A stretch of 64,000 bases of DNA from Paenibacillus sp. PastM-3 (GCF_029893965.1 NZ_JARXXP010000016.1:1-64000), one strand, 5' to 3'; counted from the first letter of the stretch, positions 8,374 through 17,913 are shown. Numbers and translations: made by a program. Notes: generated by a model not told the origin, from the sequence alone.

Positions 8374-8442
8374 TTATTTTAGAAGAGATTAAATCAAACG
8401 ATTTTTCCCTAAAAAAATGATCAGTCGCCTGGAGGAAATAAC

Positions 8443-9037
8443 ATGACGCAATGGATTACAGAGTTCATCCTGTTCTTCAAAGATTTGTCGTACGCCGGTA
8501 TTGTCATTGCCCTGTCCTTTGAGTTTGTCCCTGCCGAGCTCGTGCTTCCGCTAGCGGGTTACTGGGTTTATCTGGAGGACATGAAGCTGGTTCTAACGAT
8601 ACTGGCGGGTACACTTGGAGGCACCTTCGGTCCGTTAACGCTGTATGCGATCGGCCGGTTTGGCGGGAGACCCTTTATTGAGAAATATGGCAAGTATATC
8701 TTTATCCGCCCTCATCATTTAGTGGCATCCGACCGTTTTTTTTGAAAAATACGGCAGCGGCGTTGCGTTTTACGGGCGGTTTATACCTGGGGTCAGAACG
8801 CTCATCTCCGTACCTTGCGGTATGGCCAAAATGAATGTGTTAAAATTCAGTGTATTTACCTTTCTGGCGATGCTTCCTGTCACTTCACTGTACGTTTATC
8901 TGGGCTATAAGCTCGGCTCACAATGGGAGCATGTAGACGAGGTGATCAAGCCCTATATCATTCCGACGGCGGCTGTTTTTATTCTGGCCTTCGGATTTTA
9001 CGTGCTTTTGAAGCGGTTCAGAAGCAGACAGGCTTAA
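8443..9037 (+). pseudogene. DedA/SNARE-associated family membrane protein, frameshifted at a T8 tract
   Basis: The first 100 residues (start ATG 8443, GGAGG 7 nt upstream) match the N-terminal half of DedA proteins: FEFVPAELVLPLAGYW, then GGTFGPLTLYAIGRFGG. The frame stops at a run of eight T (8736-8743). Shifting frame by one base there restores FEKYGSGVAFYGRFIPG and RTLISVPCGMAKM, the conserved DedA core, and continues to the stop at 9037. The combined product would be about 198 residues, normal for the family. DedA proteins are polytopic and linked to undecaprenyl-phosphate flipping and membrane homeostasis, which fits with uppP immediately downstream. The shift could be a real mutation, slippage-tolerant expression or a homopolymer sequencing error. 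Confidence 0.85.
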
Positions 9038-9069
9038 GAGGTATATATTTCATCAATCAGGAGGAACAA

Positions 9070-9882
9070 ATGGAAAACATAGTAACCTGGCTAAAATATC
9101 TGCTGCTTGGGCTCGTTCAGGGAGGAACAGAGCCGATCCCTGTCTCTTCGAGCGGACACCTGATTATCGCGCAGCGTCTGCTTGGCATGGAGCAGAACGG
9201 GTTGTCGTTTGAAATACTGACCAACACTGCTTCACTAATTGCGATCATGTTTATTTTCCGTAATGATATCAAGTCGTTAATCACGGGCGGTTACCGTTTC
9301 CTGCAGACACGCCGTGCAGAGTATAAGGCCGACTTCATGTTCTGTCTTTACATTATCATCGGTACGATCCCCGCAGCTGTTGCTGCAGTGCTGTTCAAAG
9401 ACACGATCGAGCGGATTTTCACTTCCGTACATACCGTCTCCATCAGCTTGCTGGTTACAGGGGTCGCCCTGTGGCTGATCCGCAATCTCCGGGGACAAAA
9501 GAGGGACGGCAACCTTACGGTCAGAGATGCGCTGATAGTCGGTCTGGCCCAGGCGGTAGCACTGATTCCCGGCATCAGCCGCTCCGGCTCGACGGTGATT
9601 GCCTCCATTGCGGTCGGCATGAAGCAGGAAACGGCGCTGAAATTTTCGTTCATGCTGTATATTCCGATCAGCATCGGCGGCCTGATTATGGGGGCATCTG
9701 ATATCGCGAACGATCCGAACCGGGCGCAGCTGGCCATCCCCTACGTCATTGCTTTCCTTACAACGCTGGTGGCCACCTATTTTGCCATGCGCTGGTTTAT
9801 TGGTATTATGGCCAAGGGCAATCTGATTTACTTTTCGTACTACTGCTTTATCGTCGGCACGCTTCTACTAATTTTTCTCTAA
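9070..9882 (+). CDS. uppP: Undecaprenyl-diphosphatase UppP (BacA family)
   Basis: A 270-residue polytopic membrane enzyme that dephosphorylates undecaprenyl pyrophosphate to recycle the cell-wall lipid carrier and gives basal bacitracin resistance. The family signature near residues 18-31 reads GGTEPIPVSSSGHL, where most homologues have GLTEFLPVSSSGHL; the second signature PGISRSGSTV is intact. The ATG at 9070 is chosen because AGGAGG stands 6 nt upstream; a longer in-frame extension back to 8923 would overlap the dedA reading frame and has no such site. It lies 32 nt after dedA, so the two lipid-carrier genes are probably co-transcribed. Confidence 0.93.
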   Translation: MENIVTWLKYLLLGLVQGGTEPIPVSSSGHLIIAQRLLGMEQNGLSFEILTNTASLIAIMFIFRNDIKSLITGGYRFLQTRRAEYKADFMFCLYIIIGTIPAAVAAVLFKDTIERIFTSVHTVSISLLVTGVALWLIRNLRGQKRDGNLTVRDALIVGLAQAVALIPGISRSGSTVIASIAVGMKQETALKFSFMLYIPISIGGLIMGASDIANDPNRAQLAIPYVIAFLTTLVATYFAMRWFIGIMAKGNLIYFSYYCFIVGTLLLIFL

Positions 9883-9900
9883 GGGGAATGGTGAACTATA

Positions 9901-10977
9901 ATGGTCAATAAGCCTATCCGGTTCGGCATTATCGGCAGCGGCTGGCGGGCGGAGATGTATCTCAGACTCGCCAACCTCCTGCCGCAGCAGTTTCAGGTAA
10001 GCGGGGTGCTGATCCGTAATCCGGAAAAATATCAGCAGCTGATCGCGAAATATAACCTTACTGTTTACAGTTCGGTAGAGCGTCTTGCGGCTGAGAGTGA
10101 TTTTGTGGTGCTGGCGGTGTCCAAAACAGCGGCTGCGCCGCTGCTTCTGGAGCTGGCGGCTCTGAACATACCTGTGCTGGCCGAAACGCCTACCGCCTCT
10201 ACTCCGGCTGAATATGAGCTGCTGCGCCCTCTTGCTGTGAGCAGCCCGCTGATCCAGGTGGCCGAGCAATATCCGCTGCTGCCGCATCATCAGGCACGAA
10301 CCGCCTATATCAAGGCAGGCGGGCTGGGGCAGATCGGCCATGTCCAGGTCTCGGTGGCACACGGGTATCACGGCATCAGCCTGATCCGCAGGTGGCTCTC
10401 CGTCACAGGCACGGCCTGTGAGATTACCGACCGCCGGGTCGAGCTCCCGATTATGGACTTCTCCTACCGGGGGCGTGCAGCAGAGGACAGCGTAAAGACA
10501 GAGCAGCAGGATATTGCCGTCATGGTCTTCCCCACCGGCCAAAGCGCCGTGCTCGACTTCACCCGCTCACAGTATTTCTCGCCGCTGCGTTCAAACCGCG
10601 TCCTGATCCGCGGGTCGCACGGGGAAATCCGCGATAATGAGATTATCCGCCGGCTGGGAGTGGAAGAGACAGAGTATCTGAATATTATGCGGGTTCAGGG
10701 CGGACAGGAGGGCAGTCTCGACAGCCTCGGTCTGCGTGAACTGCGGGCAGGACAGCATAACCTGTTCCCTAACCCTTTTACCGCTGCCCCGCTTTCGGAT
10801 GAAGAGATCGGGATCGGACAGGCGCTGCTGAATATGGCTGACTATTTGCAGACGGGTGAATCCTCGTATTCGCTGGCGGATGCCCTGACGGATGTGAGGC
10901 TTGCGTTTGCGGTTGATGAGGCTATTGAATCGGGAAGTACTGTTACTGTGGCGGAGGAGCTTGTGGCCGAGGAGTAA
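9901..10977 (+). CDS. Gfo/Idh/MocA-like oxidoreductase lacking the EKP lysine
   Basis: A 358-residue protein with an N-terminal Rossmann fold (RFGIIGSGWRAEMYLRLA, dinucleotide-binding GxGxxA-like loop) and a C-terminal alpha/beta domain of the Gfo/Idh/MocA family. The usual catalytic EKP motif is replaced by AETPTA near residue 98, so the normal catalytic lysine is absent; catalysis is doubtful or different. The start is ATG 9901, with AAGGGG about 12 nt upstream. It is co-directional with uppP and 18 nt downstream of it. The substrate is unknown; members near polysaccharide genes often act on sugars or inositols. Confidence 0.82.
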   Translation: MVNKPIRFGIIGSGWRAEMYLRLANLLPQQFQVSGVLIRNPEKYQQLIAKYNLTVYSSVERLAAESDFVVLAVSKTAAAPLLLELAALNIPVLAETPTASTPAEYELLRPLAVSSPLIQVAEQYPLLPHHQARTAYIKAGGLGQIGHVQVSVAHGYHGISLIRRWLSVTGTACEITDRRVELPIMDFSYRGRAAEDSVKTEQQDIAVMVFPTGQSAVLDFTRSQYFSPLRSNRVLIRGSHGEIRDNEIIRRLGVEETEYLNIMRVQGGQEGSLDSLGLRELRAGQHNLFPNPFTAAPLSDEEIGIGQALLNMADYLQTGESSYSLADALTDVRLAFAVDEAIESGSTVTVAEELVAEE

Positions 10978-11004
10978 TGAACGGAACGTTTATTGGACTG
11001 GACA

Positions 11005-11130
11005 CCGGTGAGCAATAAGCGGCCGATTGCGCCACCGAGGCCGGATCCCAGGGCATTTTTGCCCTTCATTTGGCCGATTGCGCCACCGAAGCCGGATTCA
11101 AGGGCATTTTTGCCTCTCATTCGGCTTAGA
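11005..11130. repeat. Two-unit 51-bp intergenic repeat with GGGCATTTTTGCCC core
   Basis: Two near-identical units of about 51 bp, each with GGCCGATTGCGCCACCGA and then a palindromic core GGGCATTTTTGCC, cores starting at 11051 and 11102. The core is shared with the array at 58.2-58.4 kb. It lies at the convergent ends of the Gfo/Idh/MocA gene and the GH2 gene. Confidence 0.8.
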
Positions 11131-11144
11131 TTTCGCCGGCAACG

Positions 11145-11190
11145 AAAAAGCCTATGAGAAGGTTAAACAACCCTTCTCATGGGCTTTAAA
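11145..11190. terminator. Bidirectional terminator between convergent genes
   Basis: AAAGCCTATGAGAAGG pairs with CCTTCTCATGGGCTTT around a short loop. Runs of A on the left and T on the minus-strand side let it serve the GH2 gene (minus); it can also stop transcription from 9.9-11.0 kb. Confidence 0.75.
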
Positions 11191-11227
11191 CTTTCCTATC
11201 CATAAATCCCGATTACTCATAGTAACA

Positions 11228-13255
11228 CTACAATTCCAGTCTGCCCAGCTGCTTTAGCTCCAGCACACTGAAGCCCGTAGGCCGGAGTATGGACAACACT
11301 GCAGTACGGACAGCACCGTCCTTAGCTTCTCCTGCACTGCCAGCACTGTCCTTAGCTTGGCCTGCACTGCCAGCACCATAAGGCAGCTCCACATGCACTG
11401 TCTGCACCTCTCCAGGCGCCAGATCAGGAAGCTGCTGCAAGATCACCTCACCGCCCGGTAAAGTAACCGTCAAGCTGTAGCCTCTCACCGCATAGCTCGG
11501 AATGTCATCGCGGCACTCCAGCGTCAGCTCAAGCCTGCCGTCCTTCCATACCGGCTCTCCTGCAAGCACGAGCGGGGAAGATTCTTCACGCAGGGCGGCA
11601 TAGGACGGCTTCACCCGGTTGTACAGATCCACAGAACCATGGACTCTTTGCCGCAGCCGGCCCTCTCCTTCCTCACCCATCTGTGTACGGTAATCGTTCA
11701 GGCTGAAATAGATCAGCGCCGCAAACGCCGGATAACGCCGGAAAATCGCTGTTTTTTCCCGCAAAATACTTGTTCTTCTGGCATCCCCGCCATCAAAGGC
11801 AGGTTCGCACAATCCATATTCCGCAACAACAAGCGGCTTGTCCGGATGATCCGCGATGATCTGACGGATGACCGCATCCTCATCCAGATCGCCATGCCAG
11901 GTGCCGATATAGTCGTTCCACATCAGCATATCCCCTGCACCCGTAGCATCGGACGCCGGCTGAATCTGCAGCGTATTGCTTACATAGTTAACCAACCGGG
12001 TTGAATCAAGCTGCAGAAGCTCCTGCTTAAGCTGCTCCATATACTGGTTAGTTACCGCAGATTGGCCGTCCAGCTCGTTGCCCATTCCCCAGGCGAAGAT
12101 ACACGGATGGTGAGAGTAGCTTGCGATCATTTCCTTCGCTTGACTCAAAGCAAGCAGCAATGTGTCTTTCCCCGGTTCAGCCGGCTGCTGCCAGTGCGGA
12201 ATCTCCTCCTGGACCAGGAGGCCGTTACGGTCACACCAGTCCAGCAGCTCATTGCCCTGCTGCCAGTGGAAGCGGGTGATAATGCAGTTGGCTTCTTTAA
12301 GTCTGACGAGCATGGCCGTAAGATCTTCCAGCTTCTCGGCCATCCCGACATCCGGGTGCGACCCTGGCATCCACTCCACGCCCATCAGCCGCACCGGTTC
12401 CCGGTTAAGCAGCAGCTGATGACCCTCCACCACAATCTCGCGGAAGCCAAAGGAGCGGACAACCCGGTCCTGAATCTCTCCGCCGGCAGTCAGCACAACC
12501 TCAAGCTCATACAGATGCGGATGGTCAAAATGCCATAGCTGCACTTCATACAGCCCGATCTCAGCAAAGCTCCAGGTCAAGGACCCGGCCGCAATCTCCT
12601 CCGTCCCCTGCCAGATCCGGGCTTCATTCCGGTAAACCGCAATCTCCGACTGGACGGCTGCAGCTGGCGGCTCACACAGCTTAATCTCAGCAGCTACTGT
12701 ACTGCCGGTATGCTTGCCTTCGCTGTTGAAGCTGACCTTAGGCTCTACCCGCAACTGCCCTACGGCCGTATTGCCCGTAACTACCAGCGTTACCGGCCGG
12801 ATCAGCCCGCCGTCATCCGCCCAGTCAAAGTTGTTGCTCACGGGCAGAGCCGTATCACTGTTCCGGTTATCGACTCTGATCACCAGTCTGTTGTTACCTC
12901 CGGCAAGAATATACGGTGTAATGTCCGCCTCAAACGGCGTATAGCCGGAATTATAATGGCTCCCGGCCAATGTGCCGTTAATCCAGATATCCGTATCCCT
13001 GTAGGCTCCCTCGAAGAAAAGCCGGACCCGGCGGCCTGTCCATTCCTCCGGAGCCTCCAGCAGCTGTTCATACCAGCCTGCACCGCGGTATTCTTCGAGG
13101 CCTTCCTGCACATTCCAGGTATGGGGAACTGTAACTGCCGAAGGGAACGGCAGGCCTTTAGCCTGCCAGCCCTCCCGTTCACCCTGGTTCTGAGGATCGT
13201 GCTGGAACTTCCAGCCCGAATCCAGTTTTGCTCTATATCGCCCGCTGTTAATCAA
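11228..13255 (-). CDS. Glycoside hydrolase family 2 (beta-galactosidase/beta-glucuronidase-like)
   Basis: A 675-residue cytoplasmic glycosidase. The N-terminal jelly-roll sugar-binding domain (about 1-170) contains FEGAYRDTDIWINGTLAGSH; an immunoglobulin-like domain follows, then the TIM barrel from about residue 280. The acid/base is Glu394 in WGMGNELDG and the nucleophile Glu479 in VVAEYGLCE, both in GH2 context. There is no signal peptide. The start is TTG at 13253-13255 with a weak AAGGG about 12 nt upstream. It follows the DUF5107-TPR gene by 48 nt on the same strand, so the two form an operon. Specificity (galactoside, glucuronide or another) cannot be decided by eye. Confidence 0.9.
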   Translation of the reverse strand: MINSGRYRAKLDSGWKFQHDPQNQGEREGWQAKGLPFPSAVTVPHTWNVQEGLEEYRGAGWYEQLLEAPEEWTGRRVRLFFEGAYRDTDIWINGTLAGSHYNSGYTPFEADITPYILAGGNNRLVIRVDNRNSDTALPVSNNFDWADDGGLIRPVTLVVTGNTAVGQLRVEPKVSFNSEGKHTGSTVAAEIKLCEPPAAAVQSEIAVYRNEARIWQGTEEIAAGSLTWSFAEIGLYEVQLWHFDHPHLYELEVVLTAGGEIQDRVVRSFGFREIVVEGHQLLLNREPVRLMGVEWMPGSHPDVGMAEKLEDLTAMLVRLKEANCIITRFHWQQGNELLDWCDRNGLLVQEEIPHWQQPAEPGKDTLLLALSQAKEMIASYSHHPCIFAWGMGNELDGQSAVTNQYMEQLKQELLQLDSTRLVNYVSNTLQIQPASDATGAGDMLMWNDYIGTWHGDLDEDAVIRQIIADHPDKPLVVAEYGLCEPAFDGGDARRTSILREKTAIFRRYPAFAALIYFSLNDYRTQMGEEGEGRLRQRVHGSVDLYNRVKPSYAALREESSPLVLAGEPVWKDGRLELTLECRDDIPSYAVRGYSLTVTLPGGEVILQQLPDLAPGEVQTVHVELPYGAGSAGQAKDSAGSAGEAKDGAVRTAVLSILRPTGFSVLELKQLGRLEL

Positions 13256-13303
13256 AGGTACCGCAACCCTTCATATGAGATCTGGTGCTTCAAACCGCCC
13301 GGA

Positions 13304-16300
13304 TTACTCCGCTGCTTCACCGCACAACCGGCGGTGGATAATAGCCCCCTGATGGTTAGGCTCCATTTCCAGTGCCGTATCAAGCTCTGCCGCCGCTTCT
13401 TGCGCCCGGCCGAGTCCAAGCAGTCCCAGTCCGCGCATATACCGGCAGTGAATCACATTCCGGCGGTTCAGATCATCCTCAAACACCAGGAAGTCCGGCA
13501 GGGATACCGCAAAGTAGTCGATTTTGATCTCGTCAAAAATATGCTTCTCCGCGTAATCGATCAGCTTGTTGAACCGCCGCTTCGCTTCCTTCTCATTGCC
13601 AAGCTTACTCCAGGCCAGTCCCTGATAGAAAATCATTTCCGGCGGCTGGTCGTTATAGAACATCGCGCTTGTCGGCTCCTCCAGCCCCTGTGAAGCGGTC
13701 ATGTAGCTCTCCTTAGCTTCCTGCTGCTTTTGCAGACCTTCATAAGCCAGCCCTATATAATAGTAGATATTATTTTCCTGCGCCCCTTCAAGCTTCCCTT
13801 CGCCTAGATTCAGCGGATAAACCAGTGCCTGCTGAAGGTGGGCCAGCGCTTCCTCCTGGCAGCCTTCCTTAAGCAATTGCTTACCAAGCTCAGTATGGGC
13901 GAATTTGTATTGCCCCGTTACCTTGCCTTCTCCGCCTTCCCAAGGGTGGAAATTACGGGAGCCCAGTGCTGCCAGAGCCTCATCGTAACGCTCCAGATTG
14001 TTAAGGAGCGTAACATATTCTACAAAAAGATCATCCCGCTGCTCTACCTGGCTGCGCTTAGATTCAAGAATATCCAGCCGCTCCTGCGCAGGTACAGCCA
14101 GCTTCTTGCGCAGCTGATCCAGCTCGAACAGAATCCGCACATCTTCCGGAGCACAGGTGTAGGCCCGCTCCAGCGATTCCATGGCTGCCTGCGGATTCCC
14201 CTGTTTGTTGTAATAAGCAAGACCGAGATTGCGGTGTACGGTTGCAAAGTCCCCGCGCAGCTCACGCGAACGCTCCCAGCCGGCAATCGCTTCTTCCGGA
14301 CGTTTTTTATCATAATAGAAGTTGCCGAGATAATAGTGAGCCTTGTCATCCTCCGGGTTGGCCCGGATGGCGCTTTCCAGGAGACCCAGCTCGAACAGGG
14401 TGTTCGGGAAGCAGTAGGTCGGGTCGGCAGACTGTCCGGCACGGCGCTGCGCCTCAGCCAGATCAGAGCGGCCGGCAAGTGCATACAGCTCACCCAGAGC
14501 ATAATGCACCATCGGATACACCGTTCCTTCAGCCGGAACCATTCGCAAGCCGACTGCTATAGCTTCCTCCAGCAGACCGCAGCCCATGTAATCGGCAATC
14601 AGATTCAGATAGTTATGTGCGTCATCGCGCATCAGCAGCTTCAGTCCTGCCAAAGCGTCTTCAGCAGCGCCTGCATCACCAAGTGCAGCAAGTGCCAGGG
14701 CCTGCTCATTATAGGCGCCGAAGTCAGCAACATCCAGCGCAGCAGTTTCCTGTGCAAAAGCAAGTGCCTGCTCATACCGGCCAAGCTTGCGCAGCATAGC
14801 CGCTTTCAGATCACGGGCCTTGTAGTTGCGTGAATTGCGGACCAGCGAGCGCTCAGCCAGATCAAGCGCTTCGGCATATTCACCCTTGCAGCTTGCGATC
14901 TGGGCAAGCGAGAAGTAGCCGGCATCCTGCCAGGCAGCAGACCAGACCGCTTTGTGGAATGCGTTAAAGGCTTCATCTAACCGGTTCTGGCCGCGCAGGG
15001 CCACTCCCAGCTGGTAATAAGCTTCACTGTCGTAAGGGTTCGGATTTCTCCAGGTCAGCCGTTCAATCGCTGTACGGAAATACGCTTCGCTCTCACTGTA
15101 CAGGCCACGGCGCAGCAACAGCGTTCCGTAAGCCACATTCAGGCGGATATCGCCTTTATCGCGCTTTAAGCCTTCCAGGTAATAATCCTCCGGCTCAAAG
15201 GTGGCATGCCGGTACTGCTCCAGATGCAGGCCCGCCAGGTATAGCTCCTCGGTGGAGCGCAGCTCATGGGGCTCAGCGAGCGGCTTGGCGGCATCCGGGA
15301 TCTGCTCAATGTCAGGGCGCTTCGGCTGATAAGCAATCAGCAGCCTGCCGTCAGCAGCTCTGACAGACAGCTTCAGATCATGCTCCTGCTCACCTGCTTC
15401 CAGCGTTACACTTTCTTTATAAGCATCCTCATCCTTCGGGGACAGCTGCACCGTACGATCGATATACGTCCGGTTTGCTCCCTTCAGCACAATAGTGGCC
15501 TGTTCCAGCAGCGAGGTTGCATACGCCTGAACCTCAGCCCGGCCGGATGCAGCGTCCACCTCCAGATTAACTGCTGCTTCGATCGAAGCATTTTTAACAA
15601 CGCCGATATTTTTGTACGGCATAAAATATTGCGTGAACGTCTTCTCCTCATAAGGCTGCAGCCAGGTGAAGTCAGGCTGGTTGTCTGTATACACACCGGT
15701 CATAAGCTCAATATACGGGCCGTCCTCATCGGTCAGCTGGCGGTCCCAGGCCTGGCCGAACTCGCCGTTGCCCCAGGTCCACTGCTTTTTGCCGGGCGAG
15801 ATATGATGATTCGCTACATGCAGCAGGCCGGCCTGGACACCATGGTCATAGCCGCCCACGAAATTATAGTCTGATTTGTAGGCCATATAAGAGGTCGGAA
15901 CCGGAATGTTCTTATAGCGGGAAATATCGACGCCTTCGGAATAGTCCTGTTTATAATAAGTTCCGGTAGCGATCGGGAAGCGGGATACGTCCCGTTTACC
16001 ATGGTCGAACACGGCGGTAACGTCCGGAGGGAATACAGACTGTGTATGGTCGTTGACCGCCACCGCCGGGTTAGCCCACCACAGGAACGTCTGCGGCTCA
16101 GGAGTCCGGTTATACAGCTGGGCGTTAATCTCCAGGTAGGCTTTGCCGGGATACAGCTTGAACTCCGCCGTCACCTTGGTGCCGTACATCCGGTCAATTT
16201 CACTTACCCAGACGGAGGCGCTTCCATCCTCCGACTGCCCGAACCGGTATTCTACCGGACCGAAGGTGTTCGGACGGTGATGCTGCGGCCAGTTGAATTC

Positions 16301-16693
16301 AATGCCTCCGGAAATCCATGGGCCGGCCAGACCCACCAGCGCAGGCTTGATCACCCGGTTGTAATAGACGAAATCATAGTTGTTGGTTTTATCTAACGCA
16401 CGGTAGATCCGGCCGCCGATTTCCGGCATAATCTCGATCCGCACATATTCATTTTCGAGAATAACCAGCTTGTAGTTTTTATCGGCCTTCACATCCGAGA
16501 TGGACTCAATTACGGGATGAGGATACACGCGGCCGGTGCTTCCCTGATACACCCGTTTCTCCAGGAACATCGGATTGGGGTCTGCCTTTCCCGCCTCATA
16601 CGTAGGAATTATCACCTCTGATTCCCATACCTGCACCTGTTCAGCCGCTGCCGGACTTTCTCCGGACGTGTGAGCATTTATTGTTTGATTCAT
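13304..16693 (-). CDS. DUF5107 and tetratricopeptide-repeat protein
   Basis: An 1129-residue protein. Residues about 25-340 form a DUF5107-type beta-sandwich of the aldose-1-epimerase/carbohydrate-binding superfold (segments YEAGKADPNPMFLEKRVYQG, IEIMPEIGGRIYRALDKTNN, GGIEFNWPQHHRPN). From about residue 490 to the end there are many degenerate TPR helices (GTLLLRRGLYSESEAYFRTA, YQLGVALRGQNRLDEAFNAF, HYYLGNFYYDKKRPEEAIAG). There is no signal peptide, so it is probably cytoplasmic. The start is ATG 16691-16693 with GGGAGG upstream. It lies in an operon with a GH2 enzyme and opposite an AraC regulator. Homologues in Firmicutes and Bacteroidetes sit in glycan-utilisation loci; the biochemical role is not known to me. 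Confidence 0.85.
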   Translation of the reverse strand: MNQTINAHTSGESPAAAEQVQVWESEVIIPTYEAGKADPNPMFLEKRVYQGSTGRVYPHPVIESISDVKADKNYKLVILENEYVRIEIMPEIGGRIYRALDKTNNYDFVYYNRVIKPALVGLAGPWISGGIEFNWPQHHRPNTFGPVEYRFGQSEDGSASVWVSEIDRMYGTKVTAEFKLYPGKAYLEINAQLYNRTPEPQTFLWWANPAVAVNDHTQSVFPPDVTAVFDHGKRDVSRFPIATGTYYKQDYSEGVDISRYKNIPVPTSYMAYKSDYNFVGGYDHGVQAGLLHVANHHISPGKKQWTWGNGEFGQAWDRQLTDEDGPYIELMTGVYTDNQPDFTWLQPYEEKTFTQYFMPYKNIGVVKNASIEAAVNLEVDAASGRAEVQAYATSLLEQATIVLKGANRTYIDRTVQLSPKDEDAYKESVTLEAGEQEHDLKLSVRAADGRLLIAYQPKRPDIEQIPDAAKPLAEPHELRSTEELYLAGLHLEQYRHATFEPEDYYLEGLKRDKGDIRLNVAYGTLLLRRGLYSESEAYFRTAIERLTWRNPNPYDSEAYYQLGVALRGQNRLDEAFNAFHKAVWSAAWQDAGYFSLAQIASCKGEYAEALDLAERSLVRNSRNYKARDLKAAMLRKLGRYEQALAFAQETAALDVADFGAYNEQALALAALGDAGAAEDALAGLKLLMRDDAHNYLNLIADYMGCGLLEEAIAVGLRMVPAEGTVYPMVHYALGELYALAGRSDLAEAQRRAGQSADPTYCFPNTLFELGLLESAIRANPEDDKAHYYLGNFYYDKKRPEEAIAGWERSRELRGDFATVHRNLGLAYYNKQGNPQAAMESLERAYTCAPEDVRILFELDQLRKKLAVPAQERLDILESKRSQVEQRDDLFVEYVTLLNNLERYDEALAALGSRNFHPWEGGEGKVTGQYKFAHTELGKQLLKEGCQEEALAHLQQALVYPLNLGEGKLEGAQENNIYYYIGLAYEGLQKQQEAKESYMTASQGLEEPTSAMFYNDQPPEMIFYQGLAWSKLGNEKEAKRRFNKLIDYAEKHIFDEIKIDYFAVSLPDFLVFEDDLNRRNVIHCRYMRGLGLLGLGRAQEAAAELDTALEMEPNHQGAIIHRRLCGEAAE

Positions 16694-16797
16694 GTCTGCA
16701 TTAGCCTCCCTTGCTTTTATAGTTCTACTTTAGCCCCCGGCAGCGAAGGTTCCAATTGACGAAATGCGGGAAGTGATGGATTATATTCATATTCGGC

Positions 16798-16905
16798 AAG
16801 TAGAAACGGCTACGCCGTCCTAAACAGGACGGTATCCGTTTCTGCGAGAAATATAAGGATCATTTATAACGTGAAACATACAAATAATTATATTTAAGGA
16901 AAAGT
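16798..16905 (+). repeat. Dispersed two-hairpin element, copy A
   Basis: The element starts AAGTAGAAACGG and contains a nested hairpin (AGAAACGG...CCGTTTCT outside, CCGTCCT...AGGACGG inside), then GCGAGAAATATAAGGAT and a second A+T-rich inverted repeat (AAATATAA...TTATATTT). Copy B is at 39950-40060. Copy A fills the leader of the AraC gene at 16920, ending just before its ribosome binding site. Confidence 0.8.
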
Positions 16906-16919
16906 AAGGAGGTTCACCA

Positions 16920-17816
16920 ATGGCCGATCGCATGATGCACAAGCGTGAAGGCTTCACAGAGGAGAAGCTCTACGTTCTCCCTGATTATTGGATGAAGGAG
17001 CTGGAGCTGGAAGCGCTGACTTCCGAGCTCTATGTAACGGATATCGGCTATTTTCCAAATGCGGAATACCATTTCCGGGAACGCCCTGAGGGGGCGCCGG
17101 CGCATATCTTTATATTTTGTGAATCGGGTGAGGGATGGGTTGAACTCAGGTCCGGGGAACAGATGACTGTACGGGAGGGTGAACTGGTTATTATTCCGCC
17201 GGATACCCCCCACCGCTACGGGGCCGGAGCCGGGAATCCCTGGAGCATCTACTGGTTCCACTTCAAAGGAAACCATGCCGCCCGGCTGGTCAGCCTGTTC
17301 GGCCTGTCTGCCGGGCCGCTTGCCCTTTCCCCCAGCGGAATTGCAAGATTCACCGAATGGTTCCAGCCTGCCTATGAGCTGCTGGCCGAACGGACGTATT
17401 CGCTGACCTCGCATGTTCATGTCGCCCAGACTACCCGGCAGCTGCTGTCCGGCATCGGGCTTAACACCAGCAAGTCGGCGCAGGAGAAGAAACGGGAGCA
17501 TTATCTGGAGCAGGCGATAAAATACATGAACCAGCACATGGAAGAATCCATCCGGCTTACGGAGCTGGCCCGGCATGTCGGCCTGTCCCAGCAGCACCTG
17601 ATTCACCTGTTCAATCTGGAGACAGGGGTTCCCCCGATTGAGTACTTTCTGCGGCTCAAGATCCAGCGGGCCGGGCAGCTGCTCGACCTTACGGAGCTTA
17701 GCATCAAGGAGGTCAGCTCGGCTGTCGGGATCAGCGACCCCTACTATTTTTCCAGACTGTTCAAAAAAATGTCCGGCTTCTCGCCCTCCCGCTACCGCAG
17801 CATCCCGAAGGGCTGA
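16920..17816 (+). CDS. AraC-family regulator with cupin N-terminus
   Basis: A 298-residue soluble transcription factor. The N-terminal cupin fold (about residues 30-120, with HIFIFCESGEGWVEL and LVIIPPDTPHRYG) probably binds a sugar. The C-terminal pair of helix-turn-helix motifs (IRLTELARHVGLSQQHLIHL and IKEVSSAVGISDPYYFSRLF) ends in GFSPSRYR. The start is ATG 16920 with GGAGG 7 nt upstream. It is divergent from the DUF5107-TPR/GH2 operon across 226 nt that contain the dispersed element, and probably regulates that operon. Confidence 0.9.
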   Translation: MADRMMHKREGFTEEKLYVLPDYWMKELELEALTSELYVTDIGYFPNAEYHFRERPEGAPAHIFIFCESGEGWVELRSGEQMTVREGELVIIPPDTPHRYGAGAGNPWSIYWFHFKGNHAARLVSLFGLSAGPLALSPSGIARFTEWFQPAYELLAERTYSLTSHVHVAQTTRQLLSGIGLNTSKSAQEKKREHYLEQAIKYMNQHMEESIRLTELARHVGLSQQHLIHLFNLETGVPPIEYFLRLKIQRAGQLLDLTELSIKEVSSAVGISDPYYFSRLFKKMSGFSPSRYRSIPKG

Positions 17817-17869
17817 GCATTTACTGCTAGACGGTTCCCCTTTAGTAGCACAGATACCCGACAACAGAC

Positions 17870-17906
17870 AAGGGCCCTGCCGATAAACCGGCAGAGCCCT
17901 TTTTTA
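17870..17906. terminator. Bidirectional terminator between convergent genes
   Basis: GGGCCCTGCCG and CGGCAGAGCCC form an 11-bp stem with one mismatch and a 6-nt loop, followed by T6 on the plus strand. It separates the AraC gene (plus) from the binding-protein gene (minus). Confidence 0.8.
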
Positions 17907-17913
17907 CCTTACC

